From Paludibacter sp. (GTDB lineage Bacteria > Bacteroidota > Bacteroidia > Bacteroidales > Paludibacteraceae): a stretch of DNA of 64,000 nucleotides. The notes below the pieces were generated by a model that had not been told where the DNA came from, did not search any database, and was given only the letters and a program-made list of their open reading frames with translations. Below are positions 42,564 to 51,617 of this stretch, one piece after another. A program made the translations under genes and the position numbers. The stretch lies in assembly GCA_019163375.1 (NCBI GenBank), contig JAFLKK010000004.1:372001-436000 (forward strand), written 5' to 3'. The stretch's first letter is position 1, and each line of letters begins with the position of its first letter.

Positions 42564-43826
42564 ATGGTTGGCTTAATTGATTGCAATAACTTTTACGCTT
42601 CGTGTGAGCGTGTCTTTCAACCCTCACTAAACGGCAAAGCCATCGTTGTTTTATCGAACAACGACGGTTGTGTTATTGCACGATCTGTCGAAGCAAAACT
42701 GCTTGGCATTCCCATGGGCGAACCGGCCTTTAAGCTAAAGGAATTAATCGAAAGTAATCAAGTTGCGGTCTTCTCTTCGAACTACGTGCTGTATGGCGAT
42801 ATGTCGCACCGGGTAATGACTACAATAGGCGCTTTTGTGCCTGAAATGGAAGTTTACTCCATAGACGAAGCCTTTTTGTTTTTCGATGGTTTTGAAAACA
42901 TAAATTTGAATGACCTTGGAGGCAATTTGGTGCGAACGGTCATTCGAAACACAGGCTTACCTGTTAGCCTTGGAATTGCTCCTACAAAAACGCTTGCTAA
43001 AGTGGCGAATAAGTTTGCCAAGAAGTACAAGAATTATAAGGGGGTATGTGTGATTGACAATGAAGAAAAGCGTGAGAAGGCGCTAAAACTTACAAAAATT
43101 GGCGATGTTTGGGGAATTGGAAGGCAGTACTCAAAGAAACTTGAATACTATAGCGTCAATACAGCGTGGGACTTCACTCAACGGAGCAAAGCGTGGGTTC
43201 GACAACAAATGGGTGTTGTAGGAGAAAGAACGTGGCTTGAATTGCGTGGAGTTTCGTGCATCGAAACAGAATCGCCCAAGTCAAAGAAAACAATATGTAC
43301 TTCGCGGAGCTTTGGCGAAAAATTGACGACTATCGAACCGGTATCAGAGGCAGTTGCGAACTTTGCTGCAGCTTGTGCCGAAAAATTAAGGGCTGAGAAA
43401 TCTACCGCAGCTATGGTTAATGTATTCATTCATACCAATCCTTTTGCACCGAATCAGCCACAGTATTACAATCAAATCACTTTGAAATTGCCGGTTTCCA
43501 GTAATGATAGCACAGAGTTGATAGAGTGTGCTATCCGAGGGCTAAAAGCAATATTTAAAGAGGGCTACAAATACAAAAAGGCAGGCGTAATAGTCAGTGA
43601 AATAACGCCCGAACGTCCGTTGCAAGCTGATTTGTTTGATACTCGTGACAGATCAAAATACAAAAAGGCAATGCTCGCAATGGATAAGTTGAATGCTTCT
43701 TATGGACGGCAGAAGGTAAAGATAGCAGCACAAGGGTTTGATAGGAAATGGAAATTGAAGAATGAAAAACTTTCGCCCTGCTACAGCACTAATCTGAAAG
43801 ATATATTTGTAGTGAAGGCAGATTAG
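42564..43826 (+). CDS. umuC: Y-family DNA polymerase UmuC (translesion)
   Basis: A 420-residue error-prone polymerase catalytic subunit. The palm catalytic residues are in MVGLIDCNNFYASCERVF (first Asp) and YSIDEAFLFFDGFE (Asp-Glu). GIPMGEPAFKLKEL, GLPVSLGIAPTKTLAKVANKFAKK and the IMS little-finger region ending at ERPLQADLFDTRDRSKYKKAMLAMDKLN are also present. Start overlaps nothing and lies 8 bp after umuD. Both genes form a standard UmuDC operon that bypasses DNA lesions. Not adjacent to any mobile gene, though such operons are often acquired. Confidence 0.96.
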   Translation: MVGLIDCNNFYASCERVFQPSLNGKAIVVLSNNDGCVIARSVEAKLLGIPMGEPAFKLKELIESNQVAVFSSNYVLYGDMSHRVMTTIGAFVPEMEVYSIDEAFLFFDGFENINLNDLGGNLVRTVIRNTGLPVSLGIAPTKTLAKVANKFAKKYKNYKGVCVIDNEEKREKALKLTKIGDVWGIGRQYSKKLEYYSVNTAWDFTQRSKAWVRQQMGVVGERTWLELRGVSCIETESPKSKKTICTSRSFGEKLTTIEPVSEAVANFAAACAEKLRAEKSTAAMVNVFIHTNPFAPNQPQYYNQITLKLPVSSNDSTELIECAIRGLKAIFKEGYKYKKAGVIVSEITPERPLQADLFDTRDRSKYKKAMLAMDKLNASYGRQKVKIAAQGFDRKWKLKNEKLSPCYSTNLKDIFVVKAD

Positions 43827-44191
43827 ATGGTTACATCTAAGCCTATTCTATCGTGTAAATAGTGTCATTACCTTGCAAATACATGAATATAGTTGTTATT
43901 GAAAAAATAAAAGATGCTATCTGAAGAAATAAATATGTAGTTGTGTGAATGTAATATTATATTTAGAGAATCTAATATTGTATTTTTTGAAATATATATC
44001 TTATTTCATGAAAATGATATGACATTGAAAAGAATAAATATATCAAAAGAAGAAACAAAAATTGTAATTAGAGAATAAAATACACTACTTAACTGCCATT
44101 CTGTTTTTGGGATAATGAATAAAAAAATGCAGCCGGTTAGTTTTACCTAACTGACTGCATTTCCTTATTTATAACTCTTTTTCCGATTTAT
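43827..44191. other. AT-rich intergenic region ending in a terminator
   Basis: Nothing recognisable except the terminator at 44120-44161, oriented for the minus-strand FMN-binding gene. Very AT-rich; the umuC transcript has no obvious terminator of its own. Confidence 0.5.
44120..44161 (-). terminator. Intrinsic terminator after the FMN-binding gene
   Basis: On the minus strand atgcag/ctgcat (44128-44133/44155-44160) and gttag/ctaac form a stem with internal mismatches, followed by a run of T (plus-strand a-run at 44120-44127). It closes the minus-strand cluster 44192-48954. Confidence 0.75.
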
Positions 44192-44710
44192 TTAGTTCTT
44201 TGGCAACTTCTTTACTGCGGTGCTGAGTAAAAAATCAACATTTTTTGACACCGCCAGGGCTGTATATGTTGCGCCGGTACGCGCATCTACCAAAACAGTT
44301 TTCGCATCTTTCAGGGTTTTTCCCACCCATGCGTCAAAGAAACCCTTTTGCTCTAGCTTATCCACAAATCTCTGCGTCTCCCAGTTCGACAGTAGAGCCA
44401 CTTTTTTGATGGTCTTACTCCTGTCTATCAGAATCATTACCGGAGTCAAATTGTTATACCCCTTTACATCCTGACAAAACGAGGCACTAGACATAGCAAA
44501 TCCTATCGTTTTATTTTTGTCATTAAGCACTCTGTACCAGTAGTCATTCACCTTTTCCACCTTTACGGCATCGGGATACACGCTCTGAACCACTTCCTTG
44601 TTCGACACTTCGTGCAAAACCGGATTCTTTTCTTTTCTTTGTCCTGCTCTTTCTTGTGCAAATGCAATATTTGTCACCAGCATGAATGCTAAAAACACTC
44701 TTTTATACAT
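44192..44710 (-). CDS. FMN-binding-domain exported protein
   Basis: A 172-residue exported protein (signal MYKRVFLAFMLVTNIAFA) with one FMN_bind domain. DYWYRVLNDKNKTIGFAMSSASFCQDVKGYNNLTPVMILIDRSKTIKKVALLSNWETQRFVDKL is followed by the flavinylation-type motif DARTGATYTALAV, whose Thr would carry covalent FMN. The domain occurs in RnfG/NqrC and in electron-transfer and nutrient-uptake proteins. It is the last gene of the minus-strand cluster with the TonB receptor and the binding protein. A role in reducing a metal-chelate substrate is conceivable, but it is inference. Confidence 0.9.
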   Translation of the reverse strand: MYKRVFLAFMLVTNIAFAQERAGQRKEKNPVLHEVSNKEVVQSVYPDAVKVEKVNDYWYRVLNDKNKTIGFAMSSASFCQDVKGYNNLTPVMILIDRSKTIKKVALLSNWETQRFVDKLEQKGFFDAWVGKTLKDAKTVLVDARTGATYTALAVSKNVDFLLSTAVKKLPKN

Positions 44711-44968
44711 AAAAACACTCCTATTTAAACGTGAATTTCTAATACTTATTTTGTTTGACTATGGAAGTGCGATAGGGTTTAATAACCAGATCAACTTTTT
44801 TCGTTTATTTTTTACACTCGCCTGCTACAGTCTAATAAAAATGATCAAACACTACTTCTTTGAGGATGGAAAACGCCTTAGCTTTCAATCATTATTGGGT
44901 ACTCAACTTCTATGCCAGAGTTGTATTTACGTTGTCCTTTTCTTTGTATATAAAACACAAACAGCTAT

Positions 44969-46033
44969 TTATCTTATTTGGGGTCGAGGATTGAGTATCT
45001 CTATTGCTTCTTTATCTGTCATGGAGTAATGAAAGAATTTTTGAAAATACTCTTTTGTAATCTTTACCATATCAAATGGATACATATCAGGATGCATTAA
45101 GTGTGCCAACCAAATGTACCCGATGATTCGATTTACTCCCGGCGGACGATCAATCCAACCGAATGGTTTCCAAGGCACTTGATAAACCTTATGATTTTTT
45201 ACAGCTGATAGATTTTTCCATATTGGGTTTGTTGTAATGGCCTTGTATGAATACATATCGTCGAAGTTACCTGACCATACTAAGATTATTTCAGGATTCC
45301 ATACATATACCTGTTCCAACGAAACATCGGTCATTCCTTTGCCGGAGAGCACTTCTACTTGTGCCACATTTACTACGCCTACAGAATCAAGCAATAAGCT
45401 ATGAACGGAACCTGTTGGGTCGGTTTTCAATCCATCAATTCCTTCAGCATAATATACGCGCTGTTTTTTATCATCCGTTATTTTAGTAGCCTTTATTGGA
45501 ATTGAATCAATGTAGTGCTGTACAAATTCCGATAACTCTTTTGCTTTTGCGGGTTTCCCTAACAGTTGTCCTACAAAGGTGAAAGCCTCTTTGTAGCGAT
45601 TTATCTTCATATCAATGAAAACAACTGGTATATGTACCCTCTCTTGCAGCTGATTGGCTTTATCAACATTTTCCTTTGTAATAAATTGTGAACTGAATAT
45701 GACATCAGGATGCAATCTTACTATTTCTTCGTCAGACCCTCCTTCAATAACATAAGGCTTATTTTTATAAAAGCAGGGTTTTAGATACTTCTTCTCTGTA
45801 TCGTTGTATTTGAATACAGCGTTAACTGTAATAGCAGTGTCAAACGCATATACCAATGTGGCAGAATGCCGATCAATAAAAATGGAGCTGATTTTTTCGG
45901 GTATTTTCACCTTTCGACCAGCCATATCGGTAATCACTCTTTTTGCTGAATGCTCTTTGTTTGTGCTTGACTGACAAGCATAAAAGCCGACAAGCAATAT
46001 GGAGAATAGTATTGGATAGTTTATATTTTTCAT
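44969..46033 (-). CDS. ABC transporter substrate-binding lipoprotein (BtuF/FecB type)
   Basis: A 354-residue periplasmic binding protein of the iron-siderophore/cobalamin class. It has a lipoprotein signal ending in the lipobox Cys of LLVGFYAC. The body shows RVITDMAGRKVKIPEKISSIFI (the family start), DVIFSSQFITKENVDKANQLQERVHIPVVFIDM, and the C-lobe (PWKPFGWIDRPPGVNRIIGYIWLAHLMHPDMYPFDMVKITKEYFQKFF). It would hand substrate to the FecCD permease encoded at 50581. The gene order after the TonB receptor fits a receptor-to-binding-protein path. Ligand unknown. Confidence 0.9.
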   Translation of the reverse strand: MKNINYPILFSILLVGFYACQSSTNKEHSAKRVITDMAGRKVKIPEKISSIFIDRHSATLVYAFDTAITVNAVFKYNDTEKKYLKPCFYKNKPYVIEGGSDEEIVRLHPDVIFSSQFITKENVDKANQLQERVHIPVVFIDMKINRYKEAFTFVGQLLGKPAKAKELSEFVQHYIDSIPIKATKITDDKKQRVYYAEGIDGLKTDPTGSVHSLLLDSVGVVNVAQVEVLSGKGMTDVSLEQVYVWNPEIILVWSGNFDDMYSYKAITTNPIWKNLSAVKNHKVYQVPWKPFGWIDRPPGVNRIIGYIWLAHLMHPDMYPFDMVKITKEYFQKFFHYSMTDKEAIEILNPRPQIR

Positions 46034-46133
46034 TTTGCGTGCTTTTTTAGTGGAGAATTAAAGAAATAGAAGAATACCTATTCCAAACAATCAGTTTATT
46101 CTGATAAGTTACAAACTGATTGTTTTTTTTGGA

Positions 46134-48131
46134 TTACAACTTATATTTCAGTGTAAATAAGAGCGTTCTTCCTTCTTCTGGATAACCTTCAACCACACAA
46201 TAGTTTTTATCAAATAGATTATTCACTGCAGCTTCTACAGATAACCCTTTGTAAACTGCAGTATGTATTTTAGTATTTAATAAGAAATATTCCCCGGCGG
46301 TATATTTTCCATCGCTGGTACTTATACGTTTGGAATTATACTCTCCATTCATCTGTAGATATGCGTCTTTTTTTGCCAAATTGTATTGCAAGAATCCGAA
46401 TACTTTATGCTTTGGTACATCCGTAAATTTTACACTAGGCTTAGATGTATTTTCACGGTCAATATAACTGTAAGTCACACCAGAAGTTAGCTCTTTGGTT
46501 GGTGCCCAGCCGGCTTGTAACTCAAAACCTTTGAAAGTTGCATTTCCTACATTCTGCATTTGATATTTACCCGGTTCTACATTATCTACTTGTTGGATGG
46601 CATTCTTCAAGCGATTATAGAAAACAGCTCCTTCCACCTGGAGTTTATTCGATAAAGTAGCAGCATAGTTCAATTCAAAATTCCAACCCGACTCAGCTGT
46701 CAAATCCGGATTTGGAATTGCTTTCCCCATTTTATATGAATAACGGTCTTTTAATGTTGGGAAACGGGTTTTGTGCGATGCTGATAGCGTGAGCTGCTGA
46801 TTGGAGGTTATATTGTAAATCCCTCCCAACTGATAATTTATGGCGTTGCCGGTATTTGAAGGAAAATCAGCAATCGAGTCTTTGGTCGAAAAGTAATTTT
46901 GTGCTTCAATGCTAGCTCGTCTGTTATAGCTAAATCCGGCAATGGCGTTGATTTTGTCGTTAATTTTATATGTATCTTCAGCACCGATTGATAAAGTATT
47001 GTCAGCAAAGGTTCTTATCTTTTCTCCTGTATTATGTTCTCTATGCACATCATATTTTTCGTGAAATGCAAACTTGAGAGTGTTTGATTGGATTGCCTCT
47101 GTTGAGAGTTCTAATGATCCACCTGTAGTATAATCATCGTATTCACTATTAAATGAAGATCCTTTTTTTTGTGAAGTATAAGTGGAATCATCAAAAGCGC
47201 TTAACGAATTGTAGTACTTATCATAAAATGCATTTGTTTTCAAATACGTTTTTGGTGTCAAAACAGTTTTAGAAATAAAATAAATACTTGATTTATTCCA
47301 TTCGGGATATTCCCAATACCTGTAACCTTGCGTGGGATTGATACCGCAATAGGTTGGTACACCTTTATTAGCCCTTTGTATTGTATAGTTTAGCGAATAC
47401 TCATCTGTTGCATTGGGTGTATAACCAACTTTTGCACTGGCTTTAAAATCCCGCGACTCGGAGTGATCTCTTTTACCACCATTCTCACCTTTTACTGCTG
47501 TAAAATCATCTGAGAGAGACATGAATTTTTTATCAAGGATGGAGAAGCTGCCCAATGCATAAAAGAGCTTTTGTTTAGTTCCAATATTCAATGCAGTATG
47601 ATAACCATTAAATCCGGCACTACTCAATTTCATACCTGCTTCAATGTCAGCTTCTAATGCTTTATTCGGCTTGCGAGAAATTAGGTTTACAGCACCACCC
47701 AAGGTATTTGAACCATACAGAATAGACGTAAATCCTTTAGATATAGATATTTTTGAAAGGTCGTAGGTTGTGAACCTTGTCAAATCTATATAACCATCGA
47801 AGGGCACATAAATGGGAACACCATCAGCAAAAATAGGAACCTGACGTAAATCAAAACCTCTGAGATAAACCATTGCTTCATTGCGACCTCCAACATTGGT
47901 AATATTCACACCTGGGAGTAATTTCAAAGCAGAAGCTAAATCTTCACGATTAAATTGCTGCATTTGCGCCGCACCTATTTGTTGAAATTTACTGCTTTGT
48001 CTCAACCCCGAAACCGCAACTTCACCTAATGTATATACCTTAGAAATTGAATCTGTTTTGTTGATTTTTGTTTGAGAAAACAATTGACAAACACAGATGG
48101 AAAATATAACTAATACTATTTTTGTTTTCAT
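46134..48131 (-). CDS. TonB-dependent outer-membrane receptor
   Basis: A 665-residue receptor with signal peptide (SICVCQLFS) and a plug domain at ~35-150: EVAVSGLRQSSKFQQIGAAQM, ALKLLPGVNITNVGGR, IFADGVPIYVPFDGYIDL, and KGFTSILYGSNTLGGAVNLISRKP. A 22-strand-type barrel follows, ending LLFTLKYKL. It has no N-terminal carboxypeptidase-like or SusC extension, so it resembles siderophore, haem or cobalamin receptors rather than glycan receptors. It lies between the SUMT-like gene (29 bp upstream) and the binding protein (100 bp downstream). Substrate unknown. Confidence 0.94.
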   Translation of the reverse strand: MKTKIVLVIFSICVCQLFSQTKINKTDSISKVYTLGEVAVSGLRQSSKFQQIGAAQMQQFNREDLASALKLLPGVNITNVGGRNEAMVYLRGFDLRQVPIFADGVPIYVPFDGYIDLTRFTTYDLSKISISKGFTSILYGSNTLGGAVNLISRKPNKALEADIEAGMKLSSAGFNGYHTALNIGTKQKLFYALGSFSILDKKFMSLSDDFTAVKGENGGKRDHSESRDFKASAKVGYTPNATDEYSLNYTIQRANKGVPTYCGINPTQGYRYWEYPEWNKSSIYFISKTVLTPKTYLKTNAFYDKYYNSLSAFDDSTYTSQKKGSSFNSEYDDYTTGGSLELSTEAIQSNTLKFAFHEKYDVHREHNTGEKIRTFADNTLSIGAEDTYKINDKINAIAGFSYNRRASIEAQNYFSTKDSIADFPSNTGNAINYQLGGIYNITSNQQLTLSASHKTRFPTLKDRYSYKMGKAIPNPDLTAESGWNFELNYAATLSNKLQVEGAVFYNRLKNAIQQVDNVEPGKYQMQNVGNATFKGFELQAGWAPTKELTSGVTYSYIDRENTSKPSVKFTDVPKHKVFGFLQYNLAKKDAYLQMNGEYNSKRISTSDGKYTAGEYFLLNTKIHTAVYKGLSVEAAVNNLFDKNYCVVEGYPEEGRTLLFTLKYKL

Positions 48132-48159
48132 ATTTATTCTATTTTTGAGTTACGTTTAA

Positions 48160-48954
48160 TTAGCACATTTGGAGTATTTTACGATTGACCTTTTCCTCTT
48201 GCGTTTTAGGTTCAATGTTGTTTTCAACACAGCTGCCTACAAAAAATATGAAAGGTGAAACCATTTCACGTTTTTCCATTTTCTGTTGAATATTGGCAAG
48301 AGTGCCTGTTACACAATCTTCATCGCTCAGCGACAACATGGATGCGGCCACCACCGGCATGTCTGTACCAACTCCTTCTTCCTGAAATACCTGAAAAATA
48401 TCGTTTAAATTATCGTATGCCATATACAAAATGGCAGTTGTTTTATGTTTGAGCATCATCTGAGCAACATCTCTGATTTGAGCGTAATTGTCTCTGATTT
48501 CATAAGCAATAATGTTAATCACTCCATTGCTTTCGTACTTCTCAGTAATTGGGATGGCGAATAAACTTGCTCCAGCCGTTCCTGCACTTATACCGGGTAC
48601 AATTTCGAACGGAACACCTTGTTTCTTTAGTTTTCTGGCTTCAATACCTCCACCGTTAAACATCATGGCATCTCCGGCTTTGAGCCTCACCACTTTGAGT
48701 CCCTGATTATAATACTGGATCATAAGTGCTACCATATCAGTTTTTTCTGTCAGCTCAGGGTCATGACTGTTTAGGAAAATAACATTCGCGTTTTTTGAAA
48801 CCTTTTCAAGAACATGGACAGCAGGCAGACAATCATAGAGTAATACATCCGCTTCTTCAATTTTCATTTTAGCTCGTACAGTTAGCAAATCTGGGTCGCC
48901 GGGACCAGCACCTACTATAGACACTGGATAATAATTCATTTTTTCTTTACACAT
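48160..48954 (-). CDS. SUMT-like tetrapyrrole methyltransferase (divergent)
   Basis: A 264-residue SAM-dependent tetrapyrrole methylase. It starts with VSIVGAGPGDPDLLTVRAKMKIEEADVLLYDCLP, the uroporphyrinogen-III C-methyltransferase signature. EIVPGISAGTAGASLFAIPITEK and ILYMAYDNL follow. The usual VRLKGGDPFxF block is VRLKAGDAMMFNGG, so two conserved positions differ (Gly to Ala, Pro to Ala). This suggests a changed substrate or altered binding. First gene of the minus-strand cluster with a TonB receptor. No other cobalamin or siroheme synthesis gene is in the window. Exact reaction unassigned; CobA or CobM paralogy is possible. Confidence 0.85.
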   Translation of the reverse strand: MCKEKMNYYPVSIVGAGPGDPDLLTVRAKMKIEEADVLLYDCLPAVHVLEKVSKNANVIFLNSHDPELTEKTDMVALMIQYYNQGLKVVRLKAGDAMMFNGGGIEARKLKKQGVPFEIVPGISAGTAGASLFAIPITEKYESNGVINIIAYEIRDNYAQIRDVAQMMLKHKTTAILYMAYDNLNDIFQVFQEEGVGTDMPVVAASMLSLSDEDCVTGTLANIQQKMEKREMVSPFIFFVGSCVENNIEPKTQEEKVNRKILQMC

Positions 48955-49031
48955 ACTTTTTTATTTTTCTTTGTGAATACTAGTCGTTTCATGTCGTTAT
49001 ACATAAAATAGATAACGGTTTCTCAAAAAAT

Positions 49032-49049
49032 AGAGGATAATTATCCTCT
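49032..49049. promoter_or_regulatory. 18-bp perfect palindrome, candidate metal-responsive operator
   Basis: agaggataattatcctct equals its reverse complement and contains gataattatc, the core of Fur-like boxes. It lies about 78 bp upstream of the SUMT-like gene start. Which protein binds it is not known. Confidence 0.55.
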
Positions 49050-49836
49050 CATATTTATGCTCTACAGCGAGTGTTATCCATGAAATAGATATCGCTTTTG
49101 AAACCAATTATTTTACATAGTTTAATTTAGACTTGATTGACGCAATGCAACTTCAATGCCAAACTAAATATTTGAAAGCAACTGTCTGTACATGAGATAC
49201 ATGCATGACGTGTAATTAGGAGAGGTGAATTTCGAACTCCTACATTTTGGTGGTGAAAATCGGATCATTCTTACAAAAATGTAAATGTTAGCAATACTCT
49301 AGTTGCAAAAAATGGCTACCTAAACAAATTCTTAACAGGTTTTTTTATAAATCCAAATAGTAAAAAACATAAGTTGCATTTGATTCATTAGAGATGATAA
49401 GTATCATTACATTGCCGACATTAGTGTATATTTTAAGCATAAAATCATACCATTTTGTATGATTTATATATGATCCTTTTCGTCTACAGTGGATTGTTGA
49501 GTAGTTTCAATATTTTTATATATTGCTAATTATCTGCAATATACCTTGTTTATTTGATGAATAAAGCCAAATTGAAATTATTAATGGCACGGTTAATGAG
49601 TTAGGAGTATACGGTTAGAAATGTATGCCAGAGTTATTCTCTATGGAAAAAAGGAAATAACGGTTACTCTATAAAGATTTCAATAGGAAAATCACTTCTT
49701 TTTTTTGCAACTCGTTATCTTTTAGGAATATAACGAATGGAATTAGGAGTGATTATTTGAATATTTAAATGGTGAATTTTAAACGTATATATGGCTGATT
49801 TATATATTTTTAGTTATGGAAAGCTGTATTCGTCGC

Positions 49837-49872
49837 ATTCTGTAAAATGGAACCATTTCCATTTTTTAGAAT
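49837..49872. promoter_or_regulatory. 36-bp interrupted dyad upstream of trmO
   Basis: Arms attct + 2 nt + aaaatggaa (49837-49852) and ttccatttt + 2 nt + agaat (49857-49872) flank a 4-nt centre. It lies about 120 bp before the trmO start. It could be an operator or a 5'-leader hairpin. Confidence 0.6.
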
Positions 49873-49994
49873 CGTTATCTATCGTAGGCATACGCACCGA
49901 ATTAAAAGCAGAGTTTTATTGATAAGCTATCATAGCTATATTATCTACAAAAAAATACATTATGAAACCTCAATAAATTAACGAATCCGATGTT

Positions 49995-50480
49995 ATGGAA
50001 GAAATTATTATTAAACCTATTGGAGTAATTCATACGCCACACACTGACGTGAAAAATATGCCAATCCAACCTGTAGCAGCAGAAGGTATAAAAGGTTATA
50101 TCGAACTTTTACCGGAATATGCAGCAGGATTGAAAGATATAGAGGGTTTTTCTCACCTGACGCTTTTATATCATTTTCACAAAATAAAAGGGTTTGAACT
50201 GGCTGTAGTTCCTTTTATGGATACTGAGGTACGGGGAATTTTTTCCTGCAAAGCACCTAAAAGACCCAATGCAATTGGTTTATCAACAGTGAAGCTTATT
50301 AGCATCGAAGGAAATATCCTCCATGTCGAACAAGTGGATATGCTGGACGGAACTCCGCTAATTGACATTAAGCCATTTTATCCCCGGTACGATAATCGCG
50401 AGAATGTAGTGATTGGTTGGTTGGAGAAAAACAAAAACCTCCCGATAGAGAAACTACGCTCCGATGAACGGTTTAAATAA
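49995..50480 (+). CDS. TrmO/TsaA-family methyltransferase (t6A37 methylation type)
   Basis: A 161-residue single-domain protein of the TrmO (YaeB/VirR) fold. GVIHTPHTDVKNMPIQPVAAEGIKGYIELLPEYAAGLKDIEGFSHLTLLYHFHK and VRGIFSCKAPKRPNAIGLSTVKLISIEG match the conserved blocks, including the Arg-Pro-Asn of the SAM site. DIKPFYPRYD ends the core. E. coli TrmO (235 residues) methylates t6A37 in tRNA-Thr and has a C-terminal extension lacking here. The gene starts an operon with an ABC permease and ATPase, which suggests a transport-linked role different from tRNA modification. Actual substrate unknown. Confidence 0.88.
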   Translation: MEEIIIKPIGVIHTPHTDVKNMPIQPVAAEGIKGYIELLPEYAAGLKDIEGFSHLTLLYHFHKIKGFELAVVPFMDTEVRGIFSCKAPKRPNAIGLSTVKLISIEGNILHVEQVDMLDGTPLIDIKPFYPRYDNRENVVIGWLEKNKNLPIEKLRSDERFK

Positions 50481-50580
50481 ATGATAAAAGAGTAACCTAA
50501 ATTATTTATATTGGCACATTCGCTGTGTTTTTACTTAAAAGGTGAAGGGATTTGGAATGCTACAATTTTATAAAAAAGCA

Positions 50581-51615
50581 ATGTCTATACGAATGAATCA
50601 AAATATACGTCGAACGCATTCTAAAGAAACATTAATACTCATATTATTGATGTTGCTGCTGTTAATCATCGCTTTAATATCTTGTACTATTGGACGATAC
50701 CAGCTATCTTCCGGAGATATTCTCCACTTTGTTTTTACTGGTCAGGCCGTTGATCAAAACATGTCGACTTTGTTATTAAACATTCGTTTTCCACGTATTT
50801 TTGGTGCTGTTTTAGTGGGTGGAGCCCTATCTATTTCGGGTGCCGCTTATCAAGGGATATTTCGTAATCCAATGGTGAGTCCGGATATTTTGGGAGTCAG
50901 TTCGGGAGCAGGATTTGGAGCCTCATTAGCAATTACACTTTCTTTATCAATGGTTGGTGTTCAGATTATGGCTTTTACACTCGGATTGCTGGCTGTGTTT
51001 CTTGTATTGTTGGTGAGCAGGATAATTGGAAAGAATCGTGACAAAATACTGATGTTAGTTTTATCCGGAATGGTAACAGGTGCTATATTTAACGCCTTAA
51101 TTTCACTTATGAAGTATGTTGCTGATACAGATTCCAAATTGCCGGACATTACCTTTTGGCTTATGGGAAGTTTGTCGGGTATTACTATGGAAGAAATTGA
51201 AGTTGTATTGCCGATGGTAATAATCGGCATTATTCCTTTGTTGTTACTTAGTTGGAAGCTCAATGTTCTTTCGTTTGGCGATGAAGAAGCCAAAACGCTA
51301 GGTGTCAATACGAGAGTTTTACGATTGACTATTATTTGTTGTGCATCGTTAATTACGGCTTCTGTGGTTTGTGTTGCAGGACTAATTGGTTGGGTAGGAT
51401 TAATTATACCTCATTTTGCTCGTTTCTTGGTTGGCCCGAATCATAAGTTTCTGCTTCCATGCTCTTTTTTATCCGGAAGTATTTTTATGCTTTTGGTAGA
51501 CGGTGTTGCTCGTTCTGCGACTTCACTCGAAATTCCACTCGGCATTCTTATTTCGTTGATTGGAGCACCCTTATTCCTTGTATTTCTATCTAAATCAACT
51601 AAAAAATCGTGGTGA
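50581..51615 (+). CDS. FecCD-family ABC transporter permease
   Basis: Polytopic permease for iron-siderophore, haem or cobalamin uptake. I take the ATG at 50581 (344 residues, usual size); ATG 50557 and GTG 50542 are alternatives. The family motifs LLLNIRFPRIFGAVLVGGALSISGAAYQGIFRNPMVSPDILGVSSGAGFGASLAI (FecCD signature) and FGDEEAKTLGVNTRV and GLIGWVGLIIPHFARFLVGPNHKFLLPCSFLSGSIFMLLVD are all present. Works with the ATPase at 51618 and the binding lipoprotein at 44969. Overlap or near-overlap with the ATPase supports co-translation. Confidence 0.93.
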   Translation: MSIRMNQNIRRTHSKETLILILLMLLLLIIALISCTIGRYQLSSGDILHFVFTGQAVDQNMSTLLLNIRFPRIFGAVLVGGALSISGAAYQGIFRNPMVSPDILGVSSGAGFGASLAITLSLSMVGVQIMAFTLGLLAVFLVLLVSRIIGKNRDKILMLVLSGMVTGAIFNALISLMKYVADTDSKLPDITFWLMGSLSGITMEEIEVVLPMVIIGIIPLLLLSWKLNVLSFGDEEAKTLGVNTRVLRLTIICCASLITASVVCVAGLIGWVGLIIPHFARFLVGPNHKFLLPCSFLSGSIFMLLVDGVARSATSLEIPLGILISLIGAPLFLVFLSKSTKKSW

Positions 51616-51617
51616 AA

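Larger units (their letters stand above)
48955..49994. other. 1-kb divergent control region of the uptake locus
   Basis: No gene found. It holds the palindrome at 49032-49049 and the long dyad at 49837-49872. I searched for a cobalamin riboswitch core (GCCACTG-like, minus direction) and did not see one. Rest is AT-rich sequence without clear promoter matches. Confidence 0.5.

Noticed and set aside
48955-49994. Cobalamin riboswitch ahead of the SUMT-like gene or trmO
   Set aside because: No GCCACTG-type core or B12-box arrangement could be found on either strand.
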